Below are positions 32,384 through 43,435 of a stretch of 64,000 bases of DNA, one piece after another (the stretch's first letter is position 1; each line of letters opens with the position of its first letter). Position numbers and translations under genes: made by a program. The notes beneath the pieces are model-generated. The model worked only from the letters and a program-made list of their open reading frames with translations. It was not told where the DNA came from and ran no database searches. Source of the stretch: Candidatus Gracilibacteria bacterium (GTDB lineage Bacteria; Patescibacteriota; Gracilibacteria; BD1-5; UBA6164); NCBI GenBank assembly GCA_010119145.1, contig JAACSU010000007.1, positions 17,822 through 81,821 on the forward strand, given 5' to 3'.

Positions 32384-33862
32384 ATGTTCTGATATATCAA
32401 CGATGTAAGCATTGTAACAATCGTACTAATAGGAATACTCACCATTCTGGTTATAAATGCTGCAATGAGAGTTCTCTACGATTCTAATAACTCAACTCAA
32501 ACACTTTGATACTTGTTGTTACTCTTTGCATTTCCTCTCATTGGAGTAATTTTTTATTATACTCTTTGAGTAAATCATAGAAAAAGACTGATGTACACTA
32601 AAAAAATTGTACAAGCTAATTCTACCCAGAAAGAAATCGAATTACAAATACTCGAAAAATCAAACAAGGTGTTTGAAGAAAATGAGAACCAACTTTTTTC
32701 ATATAAAAAAACTATTCAACTATCTCTTCATGAAATTCATGCTGCATTAACCAATAATAATAATGTAACAATTTTAGAAAATTGAGAAGAAACCTTTCCA
32801 TCAATTAAAGAAGCATTACTCAAAGCTCAGTTTCATATACATATCATGTACTATACAGTCAAGGATGATACGCTCTGAAAAGAAATTCTTTGAATCCTAC
32901 TCATAAAAGCAAAAGAGTGAGTAAAAATTAGATTTATTTATGATAACATTGGGACAAATTTTAAAGATGATTCGATCATTCAAGAATTAAAAGATGCAGG
33001 AGCTGAAATACATGCATTTCAGAAAATGAATATATTTTCTTTTGCTACAAAACTAAACTTTCGTAATCATAGAAAAATAATAATTATAGATGGAAGTATT
33101 GGATTTACTGGGGGACTCAATGTTTCAAACGATTATATAAATAATCCAAAATATCCAAGTAGTTGTTACTGGAGAGATTTGCATCTAAAAATTGAATGAT
33201 GAGCAGTACATCACTTGCAATATATTTTTTTAAGTGACTGGAACTATTGTGCAGAGCAAAAACTCGAAGTATTGGATCAGTACTTTAAAATTAGCGAGGA
33301 AAAGAAATACGGAAATACTATTATTCAAATGGCTCAAAGTGGTCCAGATTCCAAAACTCCTACCATCCTACATGTGTTTTTATCTCTTATTTCAAGCGCA
33401 AAGGAGAGTATTTATATCACGACTCCTTATTTTATTCCTAATCAAGAGTTATTAACGGCACTGATTATTGCTGCTCATAGCTGAGTACAGGTTAAGATAG
33501 TTGTACCTGAAAAATCTGATAGCAAGTTTGTAGATAGGGCAGGACAGTCATACTACAACGAGCTTTTGACTGCGGGTGTTGAAATATATCAATACACCAA
33601 ATGAATTATTCACTCCAAGACTATGGTAATAGATCAAAAAGTATCATTATTATGAACGGCAAACTTAGATATACGGAGTTTTGATCTCAATTTTGAAAAT
33701 ATTGTGACCATGTATGATGAAAATGTATCTCAGGAAATGACTGATATATTTCATAAAGATATACATGATTCTCATAAAATAGATAAAAAAGATTGGGGAA
33801 ACCAATCTCATTGGCATATATTTTCTCAGAAAATAGCACGATTATTTTCGGCTGTTTTATAA
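32384..33862 (+). CDS. cls: Cardiolipin synthase-like phospholipase D
   Basis: A 492-residue PLD-superfamily enzyme that condenses phosphatidylglycerol into cardiolipin. Two N-terminal helices (SIVTIVLIGILTILVINAA, LGYLLLLFAFPLIGVIFYYT) anchor it. Two HKD motifs are present: NHRKIIIIDGSIGFTGG near residue 226 and IHSKTMVIDQKVSLLGTANLD near 407. A long linker (about residues 70-150) contains coiled-coil-like polar sequence. The start ATG at 32384 is the first that gives both helices; shorter ones would remove them. Spacing to the tRNA is 203 bases, part of it the tRNA terminator. Confidence 0.92.
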
Positions 33863-33947
33863 TATTGTTTATTAAATTAAAAAGAGTTTATACTAATTGT
33901 TTTACTTCTCATAATTTTTTAAAATTATACCATTTGAAAAAAATGTA

Positions 33948-33976
33948 ACACTTCTAGCAATAGAAGTGTTTTTTAA
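33948..33976 (+). terminator. Terminator after cardiolipin synthase
   Basis: The stem AACACTTCTA/TAGAAGTGTT with GCAA loop is followed by TTTTT. Confidence 0.9.
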
Positions 33977-34007
33977 TATACTTATCCATATATATTAAAT
34001 ATTTTTT

Positions 34008-35048
34008 ATGAATTTATTACAGCAAAGAAATCCCTATATAGTCATTTTTTTCACTCTTTCACTTATATTATCATTTTTCGTACTTCAACCCTATATTATT
34101 TCTATAATTATAGCTATCATAGTTGCTAATTTACTCCGTCCGGTTTATAATTATATACTGAGACATACATATAAATCGAGTCCATCTATGGCATCAGGAC
34201 TCACTATATTATTTTTTATAATTGCTATCCTTGCTCCGAGTATATTACTTATCTCAATTGCTGCTGAGGAAGCAATACTTGTTTGAAAAAATATCCGTAC
34301 TGGAGTTGAATACTATGTTGAAAATCCAGAGGAAACTCCACTCATGTTACAACAATGACTCCAATACCTTACGAGCTATGATATTATTGGGAAACTCAGT
34401 GAAAGTATAGGAAAAATTTGATGAGTAGTACTGTGATGAATTGGCTCACTTGGATCTATGACCCTGAGTGCGGTACTAAAAATTTTTATATTTTTTTATT
34501 GTATATATTTCTTTTTAAAAGACTGAAAATATATGATGGAGTATCTCATTTCTTATATTCCACTAAAAACAAAAGATACACATTGTATTATAGATACTCT
34601 TAAGAAAACGACGTTTGCAACGCTTAAATGAACATTTATTATTGGTATCATTCAGGGGACACTGGCTGGAATCTGATTCTTTATTGCAGGAATCCCTGGA
34701 GCTGTGTTTTGGTGAGTAATCATGATTTTACTCTCAGCAATACCAATGGCATGAGCTCCAATTGTTTGGATCCCCGTATGTTTATATTTAGCTCTTACAT
34801 GAGATTATGTTACTGCCTGAGTTCTCTGACTCTATTGTGGAGTAATAGTTTGAAATATTGATAACCTGTTACGACCAAGACTTGTGTGAAAAGATGTAGG
34901 GATGCATGAAATATTGGTTTTGATTTCAACGCTATGATGAATCGCATTCTTCTGAATATCTGGTTTTATCATTGGTCCTACTATTATAGCTTTTAGTATT
35001 GCACTGTGAGACATATATAAAGCATCTATTAAAAAATCAGTGTTCTAA
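34008..35048 (+). CDS. AI-2E family (PerM/YdiK-type) permease
   Basis: A 346-residue membrane protein with about eight hydrophobic helices. The family's pattern is visible: N-terminal FFTLSLILSFFVLQPYIISII, a central cytoplasmic stretch with amphipathic helices (NPEETPLMLQQGLQYL), FIIGIIQGTLAGIGFFIAGI near residue 212, and IPMAGAPIVWIPVCLYLALT with GLYCGVIVGNIDNLLRPRLVG near 285. Members export AI-2 or, in other cases, couple ions to transport; the substrate here is not known. About ten TGA glycines fall in helices. Confidence 0.83.
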
Positions 35049-35094
35049 TATAATATATAAATCACAATTTTTAAATTTAAAATCGAGTGCACTC

Positions 35095-35811
35095 ATGAAA
35101 ATTCTGCTTTCTAATTTTTGATATTGATCAGCCTGAGATGGAAAATATAGAAACTATATTTGGAACTATATGCACTCACGAAAAAAAGTGGAAATATCAC
35201 TCAATAAATTTTGAGATATTATTGCACAGCATAATCCTGATATAGTGTGTGTGTGTGAAGTAAAAAAAACTCAGATTCAATCAAATGTGTTTTTAAACAT
35301 ACCTTATAAAATTGATGGATGGCTCAAGTATGATCCAAAAGATAAACTCTGAAAATACATACTCTGACATCATCGATTCAATGCTGTTCTTTCAAAAGAA
35401 GATTATAAAATTGAATATAAATATCTCTCTCATGGGAATAAAAAACTTATCTATAAATTACATCTTTGAAATAATAGTTTTTTATATTTCTGACATTTTT
35501 CTTTGAGGAAATATATTCGTAAAAAACAATTTTTAGAACTAGCTCGTATGATTAATCCAAGTGAAAATAATATCGTTTGTTGAGACTTTAATATATTTTC
35601 TGGATATAGAGAACTGACAGAGTTAAGTGAAATAGCTCAATTAAAAATATCCAAAAATTCTGCAACATTTCCATCTCATAAACCCAAACTTCATGTTGAT
35701 ATATTTTTAGTTTCAAAATATATTGATATAAAAACGAGAGTTATTTCAGATATATTTTCTGATCATTTAGCGGTTGTTTGAGAGATTGATATAAATGATA
35801 AAAATAAATAA
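35095..35811 (+). CDS. Endonuclease/exonuclease/phosphatase family protein (soluble)
   Basis: A 238-residue DNase I-like protein without a membrane anchor. NIVCGDFNIFSGYREL near residue 162, the C-terminal ISDIFSDHLAVVGEIDI with the catalytic Asp-His, and DIVCVCEVKKTQI with the metal Glu near residue 50 are recognisable, and GHFSLRKY carries the His. It is the second EEP protein in the window, but the two share only the family motifs. Substrate unknown; small nucleic-acid or phosphoester cleavage is likely from the family. Confidence 0.8.
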
Positions 35812-35868
35812 TTTTTATATTTCCTAAGCTCATTATAATCGCTCTATATATTTTTTAGCACTAAAATT

Positions 35869-36492
35869 ATGGTTCCAATTTTCACACGGATTCAATTTTC
35901 TAAAATCACATTTTTTGTTCTCAGTGCAATATTGGGGGTATTTTTAAGTTCAGTATCCCTTATAGCAATTTCAGCATGACTAGGACTCGTACTGATTTTT
36001 GAGAGATACCTACAAATAAAAATACCTGCTGTAATGTCATTTATGTTTGTAATATTTATTATTTTAACACTCGTACTTTGAAGCTATTTTAATTTTTATG
36101 AAAAATATCTCTGGTGGGATGACCTGTTACATGCTATTTACGGTGGTGCATTTGCCTTTCTATGATATCTCCTTATTCAGTATTTATCTGATAAACGATG
36201 AGTCTCAAATGATGTATTACTCATCTGCCTTTTTTCGTTTTGTTTTTCTATGGCTTTTTGAGCACTTTGGGAAATATATGAATATTCCTATGATACATTT
36301 ATGGATGGAAATATGCAGAGAACAGACCAGGGAAATTGAGTGACGGATACTATGAATGATATAATTATAGAATCACTAGCAGCACTTGTTACAAATATTT
36401 ATATATATTCATATTTAAAAATCTGAAAAATGAATTGGGTTGGGAAACTCACTCGTTCATTTAAAAGAGCAAATGTTGTAGAACATTATTAA
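35869..36492 (+). CDS. YjdF-like (DUF2238) integral membrane protein
   Basis: A 207-residue protein with about five to six hydrophobic helices. The family marks WWDDLLHAIYGGAFAFLGYLL near residue 81 and FGALWEIYEYSYDTFMDGNM with GVTDTMNDIIIESLAALV fit the YjdF/DUF2238 family, whose function is not known. The conserved Asp and His in the helices suggest metal or lipid interaction. The gene is followed 93 bases later by the small His-motif protein. Confidence 0.75.
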
Positions 36493-36585
36493 TCTATTAG
36501 CTCTTACTTTGCTATTACACTAAAAGTGTAGTGTGTTACAAAATTTGCAACAAAGTTATGATAATTTAATCAATAAATACAACAA

Positions 36586-37047
36586 ATGAAAAAATATATC
36601 ACGTTTATAAAAGATTATTGAATACTTTTAGCTCTCGTGATTATTCCAATTATATGGATAATACTGATGATAGTTTTTAGGGAACCAGTGAGTGGTGATT
36701 CTAAACAAGTTCACTGGCATCTTCCACTGAGTTATAACTTATGTTGAGATACTAAAATGATCCCTGATAGTGGGCAACATGGAATACTACACGGACATGA
36801 TGATGATCAAATCCACGTTGAGTGAATTGTCGATATGGAAAATAGAAATGAAACACTTGGAGGATATTTTGATGCTGCAAATATTACCTTTAATGAAAAT
36901 CAAATTTGAGAATATCAAAATGGAACGAGGTGTGAATGATCAGATAATCCTTGAAAATTAAGCGTGTTGGTCAATGGTGTTGAAAATACAGAGTATAGAA
37001 ACTATATTTTGAATGAAAATGATACTGTAGAAATAAAGTTTCAATAA
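36586..37047 (+). CDS. Small membrane-anchored His-motif protein
   Basis: A 153-residue protein with an N-terminal membrane helix (ILLALVIIPIIWIILMIVF). The exterior part carries clustered histidines: QVHWHLPLSYNLCGDTK near residue 48 and HGILHGHDDDQIHVEGIVD near residue 66, a pattern (HxH plus H-H-D/N-D-x-I-H) seen in metal-binding-like modules of some archaeal and bacterial membrane proteins. The pattern is compatible with metal binding. Function unknown. Its stop is two bases from the ferric-reductase-like gene, suggesting a redox or metal operon. Confidence 0.6.
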
Positions 37048-37049
37048 TT

Positions 37050-37883
37050 ATGAAGGTTTTAAAAATATTTTTAAGTTTATTTTACGCTTGGGTATTAACA
37101 ATTTTTTTATTCATTGAAATAATTGTGGTGTATCAACAAGTTTGGGTAAGTCCTATGTTTATACTGTTTGTAGCTAATTTTATTATAGTAGTTGCTACTT
37201 GGATACTAGCAAAAATATTTCTCTTCAAAAACAGTGCTCTGCAAAGAGAACTTATATACACGAGTTCAAGTTTAGTATATATTTATATTTTCATGATTCT
37301 TGGTTTTTTTATTTCTCAAGAATATATCCTACGTTCTTTTGAAGCGGGGTCCAGAGTATGAGTCAGTGAAACTCAGTTATCTGGAAATCTGTGATTTTTA
37401 TTTTTATCTCTTTGATTATTTATATCTCCACTTGTATATTTCGTTTCAAATATACAAGTGAAACAGTATTTAATAAAATTTAGAAAAATCCTTTGAATAC
37501 TCGTTTTTGTTATTTTTCTGAGACATTTTATAGATTTTTTCCAAAGTCATTATCCAAATGGTGATGGTTTTGTTGATTATTTTATATATTTTAGAGGTCA
37601 AATTTGATATCCAGTCATTTGGAGTGGGGCTATTTGAGGACTTATAATTGTTTTATTAGGAATAACATCTAATAATATTTCTATGAAGTTAATTGGTTGA
37701 AAAACTTGGAAATTACTTCATAAACTCGTCTATCCAGCATATATTTTTACCGTACTACATGTATGGTTTCTAGCTCGAATTGATTGGTTTTATATATTAT
37801 TGCCAGTATTAGTATTTGTACTGAGGTTTTATGTATTTTTAGAAAAGAGAAAGCAAAAAAAATATATTGAGAAACAAGAATAA
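37050..37883 (+). CDS. Ferric-reductase-like transmembrane protein (MsrQ/YedZ-like)
   Basis: A 277-residue membrane protein with about seven hydrophobic helices. FRKILGILVFVIFLRHFIDF and the later WKLLHKLVYPAYIFTVLHVW (near residue 213) match the ferric-reductase-like domain, with His residues (LRHF, KLLHKLVY, VLHVW) placed to ligate haem b. MsrQ, which works with a periplasmic MsrP, is the nearest use, but no MsrP is visible; a membrane-anchored MsrA lies at 46793. The extra N-terminal helices add roughly 100 residues. Confidence 0.75.
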
Positions 37884-37897
37884 TATTATTTATAATA

Positions 37898-38755
37898 TTA
37901 ACTCTTTTCTTGATACATATGTACATCACTCTGAGGAAATGGAAAGTGTAGATTATTTTGATCAAACTCTTTTTTAATAGTCTCTCGCAATTCAAAGGAT
38001 ACTGCAAAGTAATCTTCGGTTTTACACCATACTCTGAGAGCAACTATTACTGCATTATCTCAGAGCTCTTTCACAACAACCTTTACAGGATGTGTTCCTT
38101 CGTCAATAATACACTTCATATTACTATGTGCTATTTCAGTGAGTACCTTTCTCCCTGTATCAATGTTGTCTGTATAGGCTATTCAAATATCCATATCTAT
38201 TTGTCGTTCTTCTGTGAGAGAGTAATTTACAATACTTCATCAAATAGCGTCATTGTTTGGGATTATTATAATTCGAGTATCAACGGTTTGTAATTTTGTG
38301 CTAAATACCGTTATGTCAATAACACTCCCAGTATAATTATCTATTTCTACAATATCTCAAATTTTGTAAGGTCGAAATATGAGTATAACGATTCAACTTG
38401 CAAAATGACCTAGCGTTCCAGATAGAGCTCAACCAAGAGCAAAACCAGCAGCAGCAATTAGAGCGACAAAACTTGAAGTTTGTACTCAGAGTATTCAAAT
38501 GACCGCAAGTATAACCAAGGCTCTCAGTATATACCTCAATAAATTTACGAGAAAATTTTCTACTGTAGGATCAAAACCTTGATTATTAAATATTTTTCTG
38601 AGTCACTGTGATATTCCGTGTGCTACTTTAAATCCTATCCAAAATACGAGAATAGCTCAGATTATTTTTGGAAGAATTGAGAGAGATGCACCAATAAGGA
38701 GTTCATAGTATGAATTAATATCGGTATAATCAAAACCTTCTAAACTAAAATTCAT
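37898..38755 (-). CDS. mscS: Small-conductance mechanosensitive channel (MscS family)
   Basis: The 285-residue protein opens under membrane tension to release solutes. Three N-terminal helices (IIGAILVFWIGFKVAHGI, LRALVILAVIGILGVQTS, and the pore helix AAAGFALGGALSGTLGHFASG) precede IVILIFRPYKIGDIVEIDNY, VIDITVFSTKLQTVDTRIII and IPNNDAI, which are MscS signatures. The pore glycines are partly TGA. It lies on the reverse strand with its stop 14 bases from the end of the ferric-reductase gene. Confidence 0.93.
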
Positions 38756-38775
38756 GTATTTGATATTTTATTAAA

Positions 38776-39213
38776 TTAAAATTGTCTTTCCTGTAATTTT
38801 GTCTCATTTCTTAAAAAATCATTAGAAAATGGTCACATTTTTCAGAGAGTAATTTCACTTAATTTTCCATTAGAATCCCTATTTTGCACTTGTTGACCTA
38901 ACCCACAGAGTCTAGAAAGCTCAACATCACTTGAGCTTTCTATAACTTTTGGAGTGTAAAGATTTATTTCTTCAACGGTCATATCAAAAGCCACAAGCAT
39001 AATTTTATCAGTAGTCATTTTTTCAGAAGCTAGTATATCTTCTCAGAGTACTTCTATTTGATCATCAGAGAGATGTCCTGATATTAACTCGTACTTTTCT
39101 TCTGAAACTCCTCTGATAAGTAGTAAATTTGAAAGTATTTGAACCGCAGTTCTGGCAACTTGATTGGTCAATAATGTTTCACTTGAATTTTGATTCTCTG
39201 GAGTTTTGTTCAT
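38776..39213 (-). CDS. Hypothetical 145-residue protein
   Basis: An ATG-started frame of 145 residues with two TGA glycines. It is predicted mostly helical and acidic (EEKYELISGHLSDDQIEVL, ELSRLCGLGQQVQNRDSNG). No signal or membrane segment is seen and no motif is recognised. It is in the same direction as mscS, whose start lies 20 bases downstream of its stop, so they could be co-transcribed. Confidence 0.55.
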
Positions 39214-39275
39214 TACTATTTATTTATGAAAATATTACTTCTACTTTAACATGATTTATATAAAAGAGCTAATTT

Positions 39276-40010
39276 TTAATTTCGTAAACTTACATACAAC
39301 ATTCGAAACATTTTTTGGTGAAAATCTGCAAGGGCTTTGTGTTCGATGATGATACTAGTTTCAGTAGTGAAATCGATATATGCTATTTTGTTTCCATATA
39401 ATGTAAGTGATACATTATCTGCGAAGTCGTCAAATTCTGGTGGAATAGTGATGAGCTCTCTCTCAAGACGTGGAAGTTTTTGCTTTGCTCCCGAATCTGA
39501 CATGATAACATATCTCTCAAGTTGTTTTGCGTCTCTTTTACTACGATAATCTTTTGGGAGATATGAACTTGCAATAGCGACGTCTTTTTCAGAACTTACT
39601 CTATAAAATACTTCTCAAGCCTCAAGAGTATGTACTATATCAGAAAATACAGCAGCAACTCATTTTTTTCATTCTCTATATATCACTCTTGGTTTGTTGT
39701 CCTGAGTAGAAAATTGTTCAACGAGTTTTTCTATATTCGATTCTTGCTCAGCGTTTTGAGCACTATGAATATCTTGAATAGTGTGTGGATGAGCTGCTAT
39801 ATAGTTTTTTCTTTTCCCACGATTTACTTCAAGTACGAGACCTGATTCTAATAGATAGGGAAGTTGCCTATAGATCTCTACTCGATGCATATCTAGAAGT
39901 TTTGTTATATCTGCGATGCTTTTTTCTCCTTGCTCAAGCAATAAAAGATAAATCTTTGCTCCATGTTCTCCCACTCAAATAGCTTTCAGTATTCCGATAT
40001 ATTTATCCAT
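39276..40010 (-). CDS. TrmB-family HTH transcriptional regulator-like protein
   Basis: A 244-residue protein whose N-terminus matches the winged helix of TrmB-type regulators: IGVGEHGAKIYLLLLEQGEK near residue 10, SIADITKLLDMHRVEIYRQL as recognition helix, and YLLESGLVLEVNRGKRKNYI as wing. The remaining ~160 residues hold a receiver-like fold (VFSDIVHTLEAGEVFYRVSS) often found in TrmB proteins without an obvious sugar-binding region. Its target is unknown; auto-regulation or control of adjacent genes is possible. The middle of the gene passes two TGA glycines. Confidence 0.78.
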
Positions 40011-40110
40011 ATGACACACGAATGTTATAAATTAATATTATAAGTATATATAAGTCATAGAATTATAAAAATTATTATTGTATTTTTTCTTGTTACAGAA
40101 AAGTTATTTA

Positions 40111-40139
40111 AAAAAAACCTCGACTATCGAGGTTTTTTT
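40111..40139. terminator. Terminator containing the helicase stop codon
   Basis: The stem AAACCTCGA/TCGAGGTTT with a CTA loop has A- and T-runs on both sides. The TAG stop of the reverse helicase gene is the loop itself on the opposite strand. Confidence 0.85.
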
Positions 40140-41410
40140 CTTTCTGGTCGGATGTAGAGTTTTCCATAAGAACCCGTTTTTTTAAGTTCTGCCTTTGATT
40201 TTGGTGGAGCATATTTTTTAGCCTTCGCTGAGAGTTTTGGTCCATTATGTTTAATCACTTGGTCATGAAAAGAATCATCAATTATCACTTTGATATTTTG
40301 TCAGATATGTTTTTCTACTGCATCCAGATACGGTTTTTCTTGTTCGATACATATAGATATAGCCAGACCTGATTTTCAAGCTCTTGCAGTTCGTCCGATT
40401 CTATGAACATAGGTTTCTGGTTCTGCAGGGATATTATAATTTACGACACATGAGAGCTCTGCAACATCGAGTCCTCTTGAAGCGATATCAGTAGCAACGA
40501 GAACTTTTATATCTCAATTTTTAAGCGCAAGAAGAGCACTTTTTCTTCCATTTTGGGACTTGTTTTTTGAAATACTTTCACATTTTACTCCAGCAAGTTT
40601 TACAAATTTTTCTACATAATCTATATCATCTCGTGAGCGAACAAATATGATAATAGATTTAAGATCTTTTCTTTTTACGATTTGTTGGATTATTTTTTGT
40701 CGGTGACTCGCTTTTGCCATGTATACTTGTTGTTCTACTTTCGTAACAGTTGGAGTCTGAGCTTCAATGTGAAATCTCTTTGGATCTAGTAATAGTTCTC
40801 AGGCAAGTTCTCGAGTAGCCTTGGGCAAGGTTGCTGAAAAGAAGAGTGTTTGTCTTTTAGATGGAACTCTCTTGAGTATTTTTTTGATGTCTCAGAGAAA
40901 TCATAGATCGAGCATTCTATCAGCTTCATCTATTACCAATATTTCTACGTAAGAGAGTTTTACTTTAGATTGACTGATAAGGTCTTCCAGTCTTCATGGG
41001 GTAGCAATGAGAATATCTACTCATTTTTCAATTGCTTTAATTTGATGAAAATCGTTTACTCCACCAAATATAACGGTTGATTTCATATTGGTATTAGTAC
41101 AAAAATCTTTGATACTATCTCAAATTTGACCAGCAAGTTCTCGAGTTGGAGCAATGATCAGAGCTTCAATCTTTCTTTTAATCGGTCCATCAGGTAGATT
41201 ACGAGCTTCTCGTGCTATATATAAGCGTTGAAGCATAGGGAGAGCAAAGGCGAGCGTTTTTCCACTTCACGTTTGAGCACTTGCTAAAATATCGTGCCCA
41301 TGAATGGCAGGTGGAATCACAGCCTCTTGAACTGGAGTTGGGATTTTGAAAACCTGTTTATCAAGGGCTTTTGTCAAAGGGGGAATAAGTCACAGTTTTT
41401 CGAATGTCAT
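40124..41410 (-). CDS. DEAD-box RNA helicase (RhlE-like)
   Basis: The 428-residue ATP-dependent RNA helicase has the full motif set: Q-motif [22 protein letters not shown], motif [15 protein letters not shown], Ia [47 protein letters not shown] and [13 protein letters not shown] short basic tail follows (ERKKPR). No TGA interrupts the Q motif, but several TGA glycines appear, including the first Gly of motif I. Roles in ribosome assembly or RNA decay are typical of the group. Confidence 0.94.
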
Positions 41411-41471
41411 ATCTGATTGTTGGTTGAGAAATTTTTATAGGAGTATATTGCTAATTGCTCAGAAACAAATT

Positions 41472-42398
41472 TTATACCAACACTTCTTTAAATTTAAATG
41501 TTTTTCATGTCGGAATTTGTCATAATTCTTTCATTCGGTCTAGTTCTTGCTTGCCTGTTCGTACAATATTGTTATCTGGACTTAGATCTAAAGAGAGCTC
41601 TTTGGAGATGGTTTTTCTTACATCATCTCGCGTACCAATTATTGCTTTTATTATTTCTCATGCAGAGAGGAATCTCTCAGTCGAATCGATTATTATCCAT
41701 GGTGCATGAGCAGAATCAGTATGTTCTAAAATTTGATGTTTGGCAAGTGTATATTGTCACCATTTTTCTTGCGCTTCTGCATCAACAGGTGATGACTTCC
41801 ATCTTTTTCTCACTCATTCACGAGCCTTTAGTCTTTCTTTTTGAACTTTTTTTCAAATGGAAAGATATATTTTCAGAAAATCAAATCATTCATCTACAAT
41901 ACCTGCTTCAAAATTATTCACATATTGCATAAACCAATCATATTCTTCTTGTGTACAAAAACCCATTGCAGCCTCAACTCAAGCTCTATTATACCAAGAT
42001 CTATCATAAAATTGGATACTTCATTTTTTAGGAAATGAAGAAGAAAATTTTTTAAACCAATTTTCTCATTTTCTTTCTTCTGGAGTCGGAATTCATTCAA
42101 ATGCTGTTACTCAAAATTTTCTATTATTAAGCTGTTCGTTTACTTTCTTAATATTACTTCCTTTTCCAGCAGTATCACGTCCATCAAGTGTAACAATCAC
42201 TCTTTGTTTTGTGTCTTGAAGTATTTCTGCCCAATAAGAAAGAGCCCCCTGGAATTCTCTGAGGTAATCTTTTTCTTCTCATTCTTCAAATCGTTTTACA
42301 ATGAGCTCAATCATTGTTACATCCATTCAACTTTTTATGAGACTTTTTCTCAGTATATTTTGGTCATATGAGGGAGAAATATGATTTTGTTTGTTCAT
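41472..42398 (-). CDS. ppk2: Polyphosphate kinase 2 (PPK2 family)
   Basis: The 308-residue protein uses polyphosphate to phosphorylate nucleotides. Walker A is LDGRDTAGKGSNIKKVNEQL near residue 81, WFKKFSSSFPKKGSIQFYDR and SWYNRAGVEAAMGFC (near 145) follow, and KIYLSIGKKVQKERLKAR marks the lid helix. The C-terminal HTDSAHAPWIIIDST matches PPK2. In an organism with reduced metabolism, it could regenerate NTPs from polyphosphate. TGA glycines interrupt the standard reading at several places. Confidence 0.92.
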
Positions 42399-42495
42399 AG
42401 TTATATTTTGAATAATATTATTTTAATATAAAATAATATTATTATTTGTCAAAAAATATAATATAAAGTATTTGAACTTTAATGAATAAATTCTT

Positions 42496-42524
42496 TTGAT
42501 TTTCTTACCTTTCTAAAATATAAT
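42496..42524 (+). promoter_or_regulatory. Promoter of trxA
   Basis: TTGATT at 42496-42501 and a perfect TATAAT at 42519-42524 are 17 bases apart and 28 bases before the trxA ATG. Confidence 0.75.
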
Positions 42525-42551
42525 GAACTTATTAATTTATAAATAGGAAAT

Positions 42552-42848
42552 ATGGAAATTACAAAAGACAATTTTGAAGCAGAAACTTCTAAAGATATGA
42601 TTTTACTTGATTTCTGGGCTGAATGGTGTGGTCCTTGTCAAGCTATGATGCCAACACTTGCTGAACTTGAAAAATCTGGAACAAAGGTTTGAAAGATAAA
42701 TGTGGACGAGCAACAAGAACTCGCTGCTCAGTTTAGAGTGATGAGTATCCCAACTTTTATTCTTTTCAAAGATGGAAAAGCAGTTGAACAAATTATAGGT
42801 GGACAGAGTCTTGAACAACTTCAAACAATTGTGAAAAAACACTCATAA
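42552..42848 (+). CDS. trxA: Thioredoxin
   Basis: The 98-residue protein is a cytoplasmic dithiol reductant. The active site [14 protein letters not shown] at residues 23-36, [14 protein letters not shown] with the cis-Pro, and the last helix [14 protein letters not shown] are all present. It lacks the first beta strand, shorter than the 108-residue E. coli form. It has its own promoter and terminator, so it is a single-gene unit. Confidence 0.96.
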
Positions 42849-42877
42849 AACATAAAAATATTTAATATATTCAATAC

Positions 42878-42898
42878 AGGCCCCTTAAGGGGCCTTTT
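42878..42898 (+). terminator. Terminator after trxA
   Basis: The palindrome AGGCCCCTTAAGGGGCCT is followed by TTTTAT. Confidence 0.8.
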
Positions 42899-42990
42899 AT
42901 GATGCCAAAAAGAAATGAAGTGTTTTCTTATACAAATCTCTTGCAATTGCTCAGTATTATGTATGAGTATTAAATTTTAAATAACTCCCT

Positions 42991-43098
42991 ATGTTATATA
43001 TCTTACTCATTCTCGCAGCTGCAATATTTTTCTCAGTTGAGAACCATATGCAAAATATGTCAGAAAAAAGAAAACAAATTCTTTTTCTTGAAAGATAA
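42991..43098 (+). CDS. Possible 35-residue membrane peptide
   Basis: An ATG-to-TAA frame encodes a peptide with one hydrophobic helix (YILLILAAAIFFSV) and a Lys-rich end. There is no family evidence; it lies between two expressed-looking genes, and coding potential is only suggested by its shape. Confidence 0.3.
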   Translation: MLYILLILAAAIFFSVENHMQNMSEKRKQILFLER

Positions 43099-43139
43099 AA
43101 ATTTAAATAATCTAATATTATATATCTAATTTTAACATT

Positions 43140-43328
43140 ATGACTCACAAAATAATTACTCTTTGCATTACATTTTTTCTCCTTACACTTGGAATGAATT
43201 ATTTATCAGCAAATGCAGAAGACAAATTTATCCAAGAAGTTGAATTATCTTCTGAATCTAACGATTTTGAATCGTATGTGAGTCAAAATGAGTTAGGAAT
43301 GCTTGAAGTCACTCTTCTCACGAAATAA
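43140..43328 (+). CDS. Small secreted protein
   Basis: A 62-residue product begins with a signal peptide (ITLCITFFLLTLGMNYLSAN) with probable cleavage near NAEDK. The mature part is about 38 acidic residues (ELSSESNDFESYVSQNELG). Function is unknown. A terminator follows directly. Confidence 0.6.
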   Translation: MTHKIITLCITFFLLTLGMNYLSANAEDKFIQEVELSSESNDFESYVSQNELGMLEVTLLTK

Positions 43329-43342
43329 TTTTCATACGAACT

Positions 43343-43374
43343 AAATAGATTTTTTATAAAAATCTATTTTTTTG
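43343..43374 (+). terminator. Terminator after the small secreted protein gene
   Basis: The stem AAATAGATTTTT/AAAAATCTATTT has a short TATA loop and ends in a T-run. Confidence 0.8.
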
Positions 43375-43435
43375 TCACTTTTTTTTGAATCATTCGTTGT
43401 AATACATGTTATCTTATTTTTTGATTATTAATTTT

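Noticed and set aside
36493..36585. Inverted repeat ACACTA/TAGTGT as a terminator or operator
   Set aside because: The stem is short and lacks a T-run; it may be chance in AT-rich DNA.
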